A stretch of 46,393 nucleotides of DNA from an uncultured Lachnospiraceae bacterium (GTDB lineage Bacteria > Bacillota > Clostridia > Lachnospirales > Lachnospiraceae). This document shows, one piece after another, positions 7,405-14,812 of the stretch; within the stretch, counting starts at the first letter, position 1, and the number at the start of each line of letters is the position of its first letter. The stretch covers positions 1 through 46,393 of the forward strand of contig CAJOKX010000002.1 of assembly GCA_905235415.1 (NCBI GenBank), read 5' to 3'. The translations under genes and the position numbers were made by a program. The notes under the pieces were generated by a model. It was not told the DNA's origin and ran no database searches. It saw only the letters and a list, made by a program, of their open reading frames with translations.

Positions 7405-8718
7405 ATGGCCAATAAGAATTATGACAAGATCAGATGCTCGTTCTGCAACAAGAGCGAGGATCAGGTCCGCAAGCTGATCGCCGGACCCGGAGGCGTATAT
7501 ATCTGCGATGAGTGTATCGACGTATGCTCCGAGATCATGGAGGAAGAGCTTGCGGATGAAGAGAGCGATCTGCCTGAGAGCGAGATCAATCTCAAAACGC
7601 CCAGGGAAATCAAAGCATTCCTGGATGAGTATGTGATCGGGCAGGAAGAGGCAAAGAAGACGCTCTCGGTTGCAGTCTACAACCACTATAAGAGAGTGCT
7701 CTCCAAGGGCGCCCACACCGCATCCGGAGACGTGGAGCTGCAGAAGAGCAATATCCTGATGCTGGGTCCGACCGGATCCGGCAAGACATATCTGGCACAG
7801 ACGCTTGCCAGGATGCTGAATGTGCCCTTTGCCATCGCGGACGCGACGTCCCTGACCGAGGCGGGGTACGTCGGCGAGGACGTGGAGAATATCCTGCTGA
7901 AGCTGATCCAGGCTGCGGACTATGACATCGAACGTGCACAGCGCGGGATCATCTACATAGACGAGATCGACAAGATCACCCGCAAGAGTGAGAATGTGTC
8001 CATCACCCGAGATGTATCCGGTGAAGGCGTGCAGCAGGCGCTGCTGAAGATCATCGAAGGGACGCAGGCTTCCGTACCCCCGCAGGGCGGCAGGAAGCAT
8101 CCGCACCAGGAACTGATCCAGATCGATACCACGGATATCCTGTTTATCTGCGGAGGCGCATTCGAAGGCCTGGATAAGATCATCGAGAGCCGCATGGATA
8201 CGAAGTCCATGGGCTTCATGGCAGAGATTACGGAGAAGCGCGAGGAGAACATCGGTGAGATTCTCAAGAAGGTGCTCCCGCAGGATCTGATTAAGTTCGG
8301 ACTGATCCCGGAATTTATCGGGCGTGTTCCGATCATTGTCAGCCTGAATGCACTGGACCGCGATGCGATGATCCGGATCCTGACCGAACCGAAGAATGCG
8401 ATCATCCGCCAGTATAAGAAGCTGTTCGAGCTGGACGGCGTTGAACTTCGCTTCGAGCAGGACGCGATCGAGGAGATCGCGGATAAGACCATAGAGCGCA
8501 AGATCGGCGCGAGAGGCCTCAGGTCGATCATTGAGAACGCCATGCTGGACGTCATGTTTGATCTGCCGGGCGATGAGGACGCGGTCGGATGCGTCGTGAC
8601 AAAGGACGCGATCGACGGAACGTCCGAACCGGTCATCGAGTATGTCCCGGGGAGCGGGAAGATGGACGATCGTGCGGCACAGAAGCGCAGCAGAAAGAAA
8701 GCCGAAGAGCCCGCATAA
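7405..8718 (+). CDS. clpX: ClpX, ATP-dependent unfoldase of ClpXP
   Basis: 437 residues. The N-terminal zinc-binding domain shows CSFC and CDECIDVC, for dimerisation and adaptor binding. Walker A is GPTGSGKT at residues 121-128, followed by the GYVGEDVE pore-loop region, the IIYIDEIDK Walker B and the second-domain GARGLR motif. ClpX unfolds tagged proteins and feeds them to ClpP. It lies 21 bp after clpP behind an AAGGGGAAAC ribosome site. In many Firmicutes lon follows clpX; here the next gene is engB. Confidence 0.97.
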   Translation: MANKNYDKIRCSFCNKSEDQVRKLIAGPGGVYICDECIDVCSEIMEEELADEESDLPESEINLKTPREIKAFLDEYVIGQEEAKKTLSVAVYNHYKRVLSKGAHTASGDVELQKSNILMLGPTGSGKTYLAQTLARMLNVPFAIADATSLTEAGYVGEDVENILLKLIQAADYDIERAQRGIIYIDEIDKITRKSENVSITRDVSGEGVQQALLKIIEGTQASVPPQGGRKHPHQELIQIDTTDILFICGGAFEGLDKIIESRMDTKSMGFMAEITEKREENIGEILKKVLPQDLIKFGLIPEFIGRVPIIVSLNALDRDAMIRILTEPKNAIIRQYKKLFELDGVELRFEQDAIEEIADKTIERKIGARGLRSIIENAMLDVMFDLPGDEDAVGCVVTKDAIDGTSEPVIEYVPGSGKMDDRAAQKRSRKKAEEPA

Positions 8719-8741
8719 AGAGTTTATACAGATTGCCCGCG

Positions 8742-8780
8742 GGGCTGTCACACATCGTGCGGCAGCCCTGTGTTGTTTTT
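8742..8780 (+). terminator. Possible terminator or attenuator between clpX and engB
   Basis: GGGCTG (8742-8747) pairs with CAGCCC (8763-8768) around a 15-nt loop that may close further, then TGTGTTGTTTTT. The stem is short, so partial read-through into engB is likely. Confidence 0.45.
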
Positions 8781-8796
8781 CGGGAGGAGAACGGAT

Positions 8797-9438
8797 ATGA
8801 AGATACGAGATGCACAACTGGTCAGCGTCTGCGGGTATACCAGCGAATTTCCGCAGAGCGATCTTCCCGAGATAGCCTTTGCGGGGCGCTCCAACGTGGG
8901 GAAATCTTCCCTGATCAACTGCCTGATGCAGAGAAAGCGCCTGGCGAGAGTCGGAGAGACGCCCGGGAAGACCAGGACGATCAATTATTATCAGGTCGAC
9001 GCGCTGGCCGCGCCGGATGAAAGCGGGGAAGCCGAAGAGCAGAATGTGCTCTTCGAACTGGTTGACCTTCCCGGATACGGATACGCCAATGTCTCGCTGG
9101 ATGAAAAGGCGCGCTGGGGAAAGATGGTGGAGCGCTATCTGCATACCTCCGAAAACCTGCAGGCGGTGTTCCTTCTGGTCGACATCAGGCACGCGCCGAA
9201 CGCAAATGACCGGCAGATGTACGAATGGATCGCCTCCAGCGGCTATCAGCCGATCATCATCGCAACCAAGTCGGACAAGATCAAACGCAGCCAGATCCAG
9301 AAGCAGATGAAAGTGGTCCGCGAAGGACTGCAGGCACCGAAAGGAACCGTTGTGATTCCATTCTCCGCACAGACCGGGGACGGAAGAGATACGATCTGCA
9401 GGGAGATCTTACACGCGACCACCTTATCTCAAAATTGA
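8797..9438 (+). CDS. engB: EngB (YsxC/YihA) ribosome-assembly GTPase
   Basis: 213 residues, a TrmE-Era-EngA-EngB-type GTPase of EngB length. G1 is GRSNVGKS at residues 30-37, G3 is DLPGYG and G4 is TKSD; the TPGKTR switch region is present. The family is needed for late assembly of the large ribosomal subunit. I chose the ATG at 8797 because GGGAGGAG lies just before it and the first conserved strand follows closely. An Ala/Glu-rich insert (about residues 69-83) before the G3 motif is longer than usual. Its place after clpX is the common Firmicute order with lon left out. Confidence 0.95.
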   Translation: MKIRDAQLVSVCGYTSEFPQSDLPEIAFAGRSNVGKSSLINCLMQRKRLARVGETPGKTRTINYYQVDALAAPDESGEAEEQNVLFELVDLPGYGYANVSLDEKARWGKMVERYLHTSENLQAVFLLVDIRHAPNANDRQMYEWIASSGYQPIIIATKSDKIKRSQIQKQMKVVREGLQAPKGTVVIPFSAQTGDGRDTICREILHATTLSQN

Positions 9439-9465
9439 CACCTTGAGTCGAATTCGGCTGCATGC

Positions 9466-9495
9466 TTGACATAGAGAATTGCTGTAGATTATGAT
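9466..9495 (+). promoter_or_regulatory. Promoter of the secreted protein at 9559
   Basis: A consensus TTGACA (9466-9471), an 18-bp spacer and TATGAT (9490-9495), 63 bp before the start codon. Confidence 0.65.
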
Positions 9496-9558
9496 GAAAC
9501 CAGTCTCTATGGAGGGAGATTCTTTGAACATACAGTAGATCAGTTGGAGGAGAAGAGT

Positions 9559-10359
9559 ATGAATAAACGATCTGTTTTGCGCACCGTCATCCTTGCCGCC
9601 GTCCTTGCAATGCTGCTCAGCATGAGCGCATTCGCAGACAGGTACGGCGCACAGTTGAAGGTGGACCCCACACCGCAGTATGTCACCGTTACGAATGCAC
9701 CGGACAACACTATGCTGCACAAGTTTGTGATGCCCAAGGACGGCATGATGACTTTTACCGGAGTCGAGATGGGCACTTACAGCAATTATGGCCTGTCGTT
9801 CTCGCTTCTGAAAGCGGGGAATGTTCCGATCAACCGCTATGGCAGTTCCTCTACGTATGTGAATGGAACCGACAAGAACTCCAGTTCTTTTGTCAGGCAG
9901 TACGCTCTGAAAAAGGGAACCTATATCATCCGTGTGACCAATACCAAGAATTACCGGATCGGCGCTTTTTTCACAGGCGTCAATGATCAGGGAAAAGGTT
10001 CCAAGAAGAAGGGAACCGTTTTAAAGCGCAACAAGACGATGACCGCTCTGTTCGGCGCAAATGAGACCTCGTCCAAGTCGGAATGGTTCAAAATCAAACT
10101 CACGAAGAAGCGCAAGATTCGTCTGTCTGCTGCCTCTTACGGAGATGCATCCTACAGGATTTACGTCTATGGCCCGAAGCCTTATAAGAAAGGGGACGGA
10201 GGAACGTACCTTTCAAGCGACTCCCAGTGGACCTATGAGTATGGAATCAGAAAAGGCTTTTCCGGCTCCATGAAGAAGCTCAACAAGGGAACCTACTACA
10301 TCAAGGTCGAGAGAACCAGCAATGATGTATCCGGCTACGTCAAGATTGGCTGGAAATAA
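9559..10359 (+). CDS. Secreted protein of unknown function, predicted beta-rich
   Basis: 266 residues. A clear signal peptide (MNKRSVLRTVILAAVLAM..., likely cut after SAFA) precedes a Tyr/Ser/Gly/Lys-rich mature region. The pattern of short strands, such as KKGTYIIRVTNTKNYRIG and NKGTYYIKVERTS, appears at least twice and resembles the beta-sandwich PPC-type domains appended to secreted enzymes. No catalytic motif is visible. GGAGGAGAAG precedes the ATG. It has its own promoter and a strong terminator at 10444-10490, so it is probably monocistronic. A structural or adhesive role at the cell surface is a guess. Confidence 0.7.
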   Translation: MNKRSVLRTVILAAVLAMLLSMSAFADRYGAQLKVDPTPQYVTVTNAPDNTMLHKFVMPKDGMMTFTGVEMGTYSNYGLSFSLLKAGNVPINRYGSSSTYVNGTDKNSSSFVRQYALKKGTYIIRVTNTKNYRIGAFFTGVNDQGKGSKKKGTVLKRNKTMTALFGANETSSKSEWFKIKLTKKRKIRLSAASYGDASYRIYVYGPKPYKKGDGGTYLSSDSQWTYEYGIRKGFSGSMKKLNKGTYYIKVERTSNDVSGYVKIGWK

Positions 10360-10443
10360 CGGATCGGGCCTGCCGGAAGGCATGCGCGTACAGCGACCGT
10401 CGTATGGCTGTCGTATAAAAGACACTTCATACAGAAAACGGAT

Positions 10444-10490
10444 GAGCTGTGAAGATGGGGATGATTCCCGCATCTTCACAGCTCTTTTTT
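10444..10490 (+). terminator. Strong rho-independent terminator
   Basis: A 14-bp perfect stem (10444-10457 with 10471-10484), whose loop can close further through GGG/CCC, followed by six Ts (10485-10490). It ends the transcript of the secreted protein at 9559. Confidence 0.92.
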
Positions 10491-10515
10491 GTGCTGCCAT
10501 GCACCTGCCTGATAC

Positions 10516-10544
10516 TTGCGAAAGGGGTGCGGCTGAGATATACT
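10516..10544 (+). promoter_or_regulatory. Promoter of valS
   Basis: TTGCGA (10516-10521), a 17-bp spacer and TATACT (10539-10544). The predicted start near 10551 leaves a leader of about 140 nt before valS. Confidence 0.65.
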
Positions 10545-10550
10545 TGATAG

Positions 10551-10692
10551 AACTGTGAATGCAGGGAGAATCCGCCCGCATCTGCAGGCGCCTTAGCCCG
10601 CTTTTCCGGGCGTGAAGGCGGCAGAAGAGTGAGGACTGCCCCGTGCCCAGGCAGGATACGGAGCAGAAGAACAGATCACAGGAGCATACATC
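10551..10692 (+). ncRNA. Structured 5' leader of valS, class unknown
   Basis: CGCCTT (10589-10594) pairs with AAGGCG (10615-10620) around an inner GCCCG/CGGGC stem. CTGC (10582-10585) can pair either with GCAG at 10561-10564 or with GCAG at 10621-10624. A further CTGCC/GGCAG hairpin follows at about 10636-10654. No conserved T-box core or U-tract is seen, so any control would be at translation or unrelated to tRNA. Confidence 0.4.
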
Positions 10693-13347
10693 ATGAGAAA
10701 GAAGGAACTTGCAAAGACATATGATCCGGCCGGGCTGGAGGATAAGATCTATCAGTCGTGGCTGGACGGCGGTTATTTTCATGCAAAGGTGAATCCGGAC
10801 AGGAAGCCGTTTACGATTGTGATGCCGCCCCCCAACATCACCGGGCAGCTGCACATGGGCCATGCGCTGGACAATACGCTGCAGGACATCCTGATCCGCT
10901 GGAAGAGGATGCAGGGCTATGAGGCGCTCTGGCAGCCGGGAACGGACCACGCCGCGATCGCGACCGAGGTAAAGGTCACGAATATGCTCAAGGAGCAGGG
11001 GATCAACAAGCATGAGATCGGCCGCGGGAAGTTCCTGGAATACTGCTGGGACTGGAAGGATGAATACGGGACCCGCATCATCAACCAGCTGCACAGACTC
11101 GGCACTTCCGCCGACTGGGAGCGGGAGCGCTTTACCCTGGATGAGGGCTGTTCGAGAGCCGTTGAGACGGTGTTCTGCAAGCTCTATGAGAAAGGCTGGA
11201 TCTACAAGGGCAGGCGCATCATCAACTGGTGCCCGAAGTGCCAGACGTCTCTTTCCGACGCAGAGGTTGAGCATCAGGACCAGGCCGGTTCCTTCTGGCA
11301 TATCAGATACCCGATCGTGGGCGAAGAGGACAGGTATGTAGAGATCGCGACCACGCGTCCGGAGACGCTGCTTGGAGACACTGCGGTTGCAGTCGCGCCG
11401 GATGATGAGCGCTACACGGACCTGGTGGGCAAGATGCTCAGACTCCCGCTCACGGACCGCGAGATCCCGGTGATCGTGGACCAGCATGTCGACAAGGAGT
11501 TCGGGACCGGCTGCGTGAAGATCACGCCGGCACATGACCCCAACGACTTCGAGGTCGGCAGGCGCCACAATCTGGAAGAGATCAATATCCTGAATGATGA
11601 CGCCACCATGAACGAGCTGTGCGGCAAGTATGCCGGCATGGACCGTTATGAGGCGAGAAAAGAGATGGTCAAGGATCTTGAGGAGCAGGGCCTGCTCGTC
11701 AAGGTCGTTCCGATCACCCATTCGGTTGGCACGCATGACCGCTGCCACACCACGGTCGAGCCGATGATCAAGCCGCAGTGGTTTGTGAAGATGGACGAGA
11801 TGGCACAGGCCGCGCTCGACGTTGTCAAAACGGATGACCTGAACTTTGTCCCGGAGCATTTTGACAAGACCTACATCCACTGGCTGGAAAACATCAAGGA
11901 CTGGTGCATCTCCCGCCAGCTCTGGTGGGGACACCGGATCCCCGCGTATTACTGTGACGACTGCGGGGAGATGGTCGTGAAGGCAGGGGGCGCTCCGAAG
12001 GTCTGCCCGAAGTGCGGCGGCGTGCATTTCTCACAGGATGAGGACTGCCTGGACACATGGTTCTCTTCGGCGCTGTGGCCGTTCTCTACGCTCGGCTGGC
12101 CGGATGAGACGCCGGAGCTGGACTATTTCTATCCGACAGACGTGCTCGTGACCGGATATGACATCATCTTCTTCTGGGTCATCCGCATGGTGTTCTCCGC
12201 GCTGGAACAGACCGGGAAGAGCCCGTTCAAGTACGTGCTGATCCACGGCCTGGTCAGGGATGACAAGGGACGCAAGATGTCCAAGTCTCTGGGCAACGGA
12301 ATCGATCCGCTGGAGATCATCGACCAGTACGGCGCGGACGCGCTGCGCCTGACGCTCGTGACCGGCAACGCGCCCGGCAATGACATGCGCTTCTATTATG
12401 AGCGCGTGGAGAATTCCAGGAACTTCGCGAACAAGATCTGGAACGCCACGAGATTCATATTGATGAATTTCGATAAGAGCGACGTCCCGGAGACGATGGA
12501 CCTGTCGCAGCTGACCGGCGCGGACCGCTGGATCCTGTCCAGAGTCAACACCCTGGCAAGGGAAGTGACCGAGAACATGGAGAAGTTCGAGCTGGGCATC
12601 GCGGTTCAGAAGGTCTACGATTTCATGTGGGACGAGTTCTGCGACTGGTACATTGAGATGGTGAAGCCGCGCCTGTATTCCGATGAGGATCCGACCAAGG
12701 CGGCCGCCCTGTGGACGCTCAAGCAGACACTGGTGCAGGGCCTGAAGCTTCTGCATCCATTCATGCCGTTCATCACCGAGGAGCTGTATCAGTCCGTGAA
12801 TGACACGGATGATTCGATCATGGTTTCTTCCTGGCCGGTCTACAAAGAAGAGTGGAACTTCGATCAGGAAGAGCGCGAGATCGAACTGGTCAAGGACGCA
12901 GTCCGCGCGATCCGTACGGTCCGCACCTCCATGAACGTGGCGCCGTCGAAAAAGGCGAAGGTCTACGTGGTATCGGAGGATGAAGGCATCCGCGCCACAT
13001 TTGAGAAGGACCGTCTGTTCTTTGCATCCCTCGGCTCCGCGTCTGAGGTGATCGTACAGGCAGACAAGAGCCGGATCGCGGACGACGCCGTGTCCACGCT
13101 GATCCACAACGCAGCGATCTATATCCCGATGGAAGAACTGGTGGATATCGCAAAAGAGATCGAGCGTCTGGAGAAAGAGAAGAAGAGGCTGGAAGGCGAA
13201 CTGAAGCGCTCGACGGGCATGCTGAACAATGAGAAGTTCCTCTCCAAAGCGCCGGCGCAGAAGGTCGAAGAGGAGAAGGCGAAGCTTGCGAAGTACAAGA
13301 CGCTGATGGACCAGGTGGAAGAGCGCCTGCAGCAGCTGAAAAAATAA
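10693..13347 (+). CDS. valS: Valyl-tRNA synthetase
   Basis: 884 residues, full length. The class I HIGH-type motif is HMGH at residues 54-57 within PPPNITGQLHMGHALD; KMSKS is at 528-532. Zinc-type cysteine pairs are present (CPKC; CDDC with CPKC). The editing domain (TTRPETLLGDTAVAV) and the C-terminal coiled-coil arm, rich in Lys and Glu, are intact. It charges tRNA-Val and edits misactivated threonine. An AGGAG ribosome site precedes the ATG. It is monocistronic between a promoter with a structured leader and a terminator at 13385-13408. Confidence 0.97.
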   Translation: MRKKELAKTYDPAGLEDKIYQSWLDGGYFHAKVNPDRKPFTIVMPPPNITGQLHMGHALDNTLQDILIRWKRMQGYEALWQPGTDHAAIATEVKVTNMLKEQGINKHEIGRGKFLEYCWDWKDEYGTRIINQLHRLGTSADWERERFTLDEGCSRAVETVFCKLYEKGWIYKGRRIINWCPKCQTSLSDAEVEHQDQAGSFWHIRYPIVGEEDRYVEIATTRPETLLGDTAVAVAPDDERYTDLVGKMLRLPLTDREIPVIVDQHVDKEFGTGCVKITPAHDPNDFEVGRRHNLEEINILNDDATMNELCGKYAGMDRYEARKEMVKDLEEQGLLVKVVPITHSVGTHDRCHTTVEPMIKPQWFVKMDEMAQAALDVVKTDDLNFVPEHFDKTYIHWLENIKDWCISRQLWWGHRIPAYYCDDCGEMVVKAGGAPKVCPKCGGVHFSQDEDCLDTWFSSALWPFSTLGWPDETPELDYFYPTDVLVTGYDIIFFWVIRMVFSALEQTGKSPFKYVLIHGLVRDDKGRKMSKSLGNGIDPLEIIDQYGADALRLTLVTGNAPGNDMRFYYERVENSRNFANKIWNATRFILMNFDKSDVPETMDLSQLTGADRWILSRVNTLAREVTENMEKFELGIAVQKVYDFMWDEFCDWYIEMVKPRLYSDEDPTKAAALWTLKQTLVQGLKLLHPFMPFITEELYQSVNDTDDSIMVSSWPVYKEEWNFDQEEREIELVKDAVRAIRTVRTSMNVAPSKKAKVYVVSEDEGIRATFEKDRLFFASLGSASEVIVQADKSRIADDAVSTLIHNAAIYIPMEELVDIAKEIERLEKEKKRLEGELKRSTGMLNNEKFLSKAPAQKVEEEKAKLAKYKTLMDQVEERLQQLKK

Positions 13348-13384
13348 GGGATCCTGCATGGATTGACATTGTATCGGAGAATCT

Positions 13385-13408
13385 TCCGCACTCATTTTTG
13401 AGTGCGGA
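13385..13408 (+). terminator. Rho-independent terminator after valS
   Basis: A 10-bp perfect stem (13385-13394 with 13399-13408), a TTTT loop and a T-rich tail (ATTTTTCTGTCTTT). Confidence 0.92.
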
Positions 13409-13477
13409 TTTTTCTGTCTTTAGGAAGGATGCCGGCGCCAGTTAAGAAAACCTTCAGAAAGATACACAAAACATCCC

Positions 13478-13507
13478 TGCGACTGGACCGGGTCCGGATG
13501 CTACAAT
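13478..13507 (+). promoter_or_regulatory. Possible promoter of the YARHG-repeat gene
   Basis: TGCGAC (13478-13483), an 18-bp spacer and TACAAT (13502-13507), 37 bp before the start codon. The -35 match is weak. Confidence 0.4.
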
Positions 13508-13544
13508 GAAACCGGAATATATCATCTCGAAGGAGGAGAGAGGG

Positions 13545-14651
13545 ATGAAGAGAGTACGAAGGATCTATTATGCGGTCGGTCTGTGTCTATTGATGCTCCT
13601 GGCGGAACTGTCGTCAGGACACAGCAAGGCAAAGGCGGATACAGCCTACGGATATCTGCTCCCGACAAGCAGCTACACGTATCTGGACGCTTCGGCGGTG
13701 GCGACGTGGCCCGCGCAGGCAGTCTGCTACGCGAAGAATGAGATCTATGCCCGGAACGGGAGGCAGTTTGTATCCACGGAGCTGCAGAACTGGTTCAATA
13801 TGCAGTACTGGTATACGCCGATCTACACGCCGTCGCAGTTCTCGGATTCCATGCTGAATCAGTATGAGACGGCGAATGTCAGGATGCTTTCAGACCGGGA
13901 GGCGGAGCTTGGGATGTACACGCTCGATGCGCCCGGATACAGCTACAGCACGGTCTATCCGTACATCGGATCTTCCTCCGGAAGCACCCCCTATTATGTG
14001 AATCCGGACACGTACATTTTCTATGACAGCAACACCAGGTACCTGACCGATTCCGACACGGCGCAGCTGACGGCCCAGGAAGCGTGCTTTGCGAAGAATG
14101 AGATCTATGCGAGACACGGATACATCTTCGTATCGACGGAACTGTCCGATTATTTCAATGCGAAGAACTGGTACTGGGGAACGGTGGACGTGAACAGCTT
14201 CTCCCCGTCCGTCCTCAATTCTGTTGAAAGCGCCAATATCGAGAAGCTCAGGCAGAAAGAGGAGGCCCTTGCCCCCGGAGGATATGCGCTCGACCAGCCC
14301 GGCTATTCGTATCAGAATATCGGCTCTTATTCCGCGGGCACCGTCACCCAGGCGACGTCCGGAGACTATATCTTCTATGACAGCGCGGTGCGTTATCTGA
14401 CAGATGCGGAGGTATCGAATCTCTCCCTCCAGCAGATGTGTTATGCGAAAAATGAGATCTATGCGAGAAGAGGCTATATCTTCCAGTCGCAGGAACTGCG
14501 GGACTATTTCGGAAGCAAGTCCTGGTACTATCCGACGGTTCCGGCACAGTCCTTCTCGGACCAGGTGTTCAACAATGTGGAGATGACCAATATCGGACTG
14601 TTGAAGAAGTACGAGTTCTCCATCGACCCGAACGGCTATCAGCTGTACTGA
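13545..14651 (+). CDS. Secreted protein with three YARHG domains
   Basis: 368 residues. A signal peptide (MKRVRRIYYAVGLCLLMLL...) is followed by three copies of a roughly 118-residue unit. Each has the YARHG-type core: YAKNEIYARNG from residue 62, FAKNEIYARHG from 182 and YAKNEIYARRG from 300. Each continues through F-x-S-x-E-L and Y-F/W-F to a W-Y segment, and each is preceded by Y-I/T-F-Y-D-S-like linkers and followed by Gly-Tyr turns. YARHG domains are extracellular domains of unknown role in Firmicutes. I chose the ATG at 13545 because AAGGAGGAGAGAGGG precedes it. It is probably a single-gene unit ended by the hairpin at 14675-14713. Confidence 0.85.
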   Translation: MKRVRRIYYAVGLCLLMLLAELSSGHSKAKADTAYGYLLPTSSYTYLDASAVATWPAQAVCYAKNEIYARNGRQFVSTELQNWFNMQYWYTPIYTPSQFSDSMLNQYETANVRMLSDREAELGMYTLDAPGYSYSTVYPYIGSSSGSTPYYVNPDTYIFYDSNTRYLTDSDTAQLTAQEACFAKNEIYARHGYIFVSTELSDYFNAKNWYWGTVDVNSFSPSVLNSVESANIEKLRQKEEALAPGGYALDQPGYSYQNIGSYSAGTVTQATSGDYIFYDSAVRYLTDAEVSNLSLQQMCYAKNEIYARRGYIFQSQELRDYFGSKSWYYPTVPAQSFSDQVFNNVEMTNIGLLKKYEFSIDPNGYQLY

Positions 14652-14674
14652 GCCGTGATCTCCGGAAATGAATG

Positions 14675-14713
14675 CGCAGGCAGGCAGACCGATTTATGGA
14701 ATGCCTGCCTGCG
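14675..14713 (+). terminator. Hairpin terminator after the YARHG-repeat gene
   Basis: A perfect 12-bp stem (14675-14686 with 14702-14713) around a 15-nt loop. It is followed only by TTGTGC, so the T-tract is poor. Those bases are also the likely -35 box of the addB promoter. Confidence 0.6.
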
Positions 14714-14742
14714 TTGTGCTATGATGACAGGGAAAATATGAT
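14714..14742 (+). promoter_or_regulatory. Promoter of addB-addA, completed by a 17-bp duplication
   Basis: TTGTGC (14714-14719) and TATGAT (14737-14742) are separated by exactly 17 bp, and that spacer is the first copy of a tandem 17-bp repeat. The predicted start lies about 60 bp before addB. Confidence 0.55.
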
Positions 14743-14753
14743 GACAGGGAAAG
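14720..14753 (+). repeat. 17-bp tandem duplication upstream of addB
   Basis: Copy 1 is 14720-14736 and copy 2 is 14737-14753; 16 of 17 bases match. Both begin with TATGAT, but only copy 2 is correctly spaced from the TTGTGC box. Confidence 0.9.
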
Positions 14754-14812
14754 CACGCCGGAGGAGGAAATCTCACCGGCGGTGCGGGCAGGATCAGATC
14801 CGGAGAGTGGAT

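Larger units (their letters stand above)
10360..10692 (+). other. 333-bp intergenic region: terminator, valS promoter and structured leader
   Basis: This is the only gene-free stretch over 300 bp. It holds a strong terminator (10444-10490), a promoter (10516-10544) and a leader of about 140 nt with nested inverted repeats before valS. I see no T-box signature and no convincing gene. Confidence 0.7.

Noticed and set aside
7384-9192. 602-residue minus-strand frame opposite clpX and engB
   Set aside because: It is antisense to two certain genes and its translation (His/Arg/Leu-rich) matches no family; it is a codon-usage shadow.
10322-10558. 78-residue plus-strand frame after the secreted protein
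   Set aside because: It overlaps the secreted protein end and runs through a strong terminator; no ribosome site.
10521-10571. TPP-riboswitch-like string (GGGGTGC, GGCTGAGA, AATGC, AGGGA in order) before valS
   Set aside because: Spacing is far too short for the P3, P4 and P5 stems, and the string overlaps a well-placed promoter, so it would not lie intact in the transcript.
10551-10692. T-box riboswitch controlling valS
   Set aside because: No T-box core sequence, no terminator and too short a leader were found.
10213-12027. 604-residue minus-strand frame opposite valS
   Set aside because: It lies antisense to the first half of valS and crosses the strong terminator; no protein features were seen.
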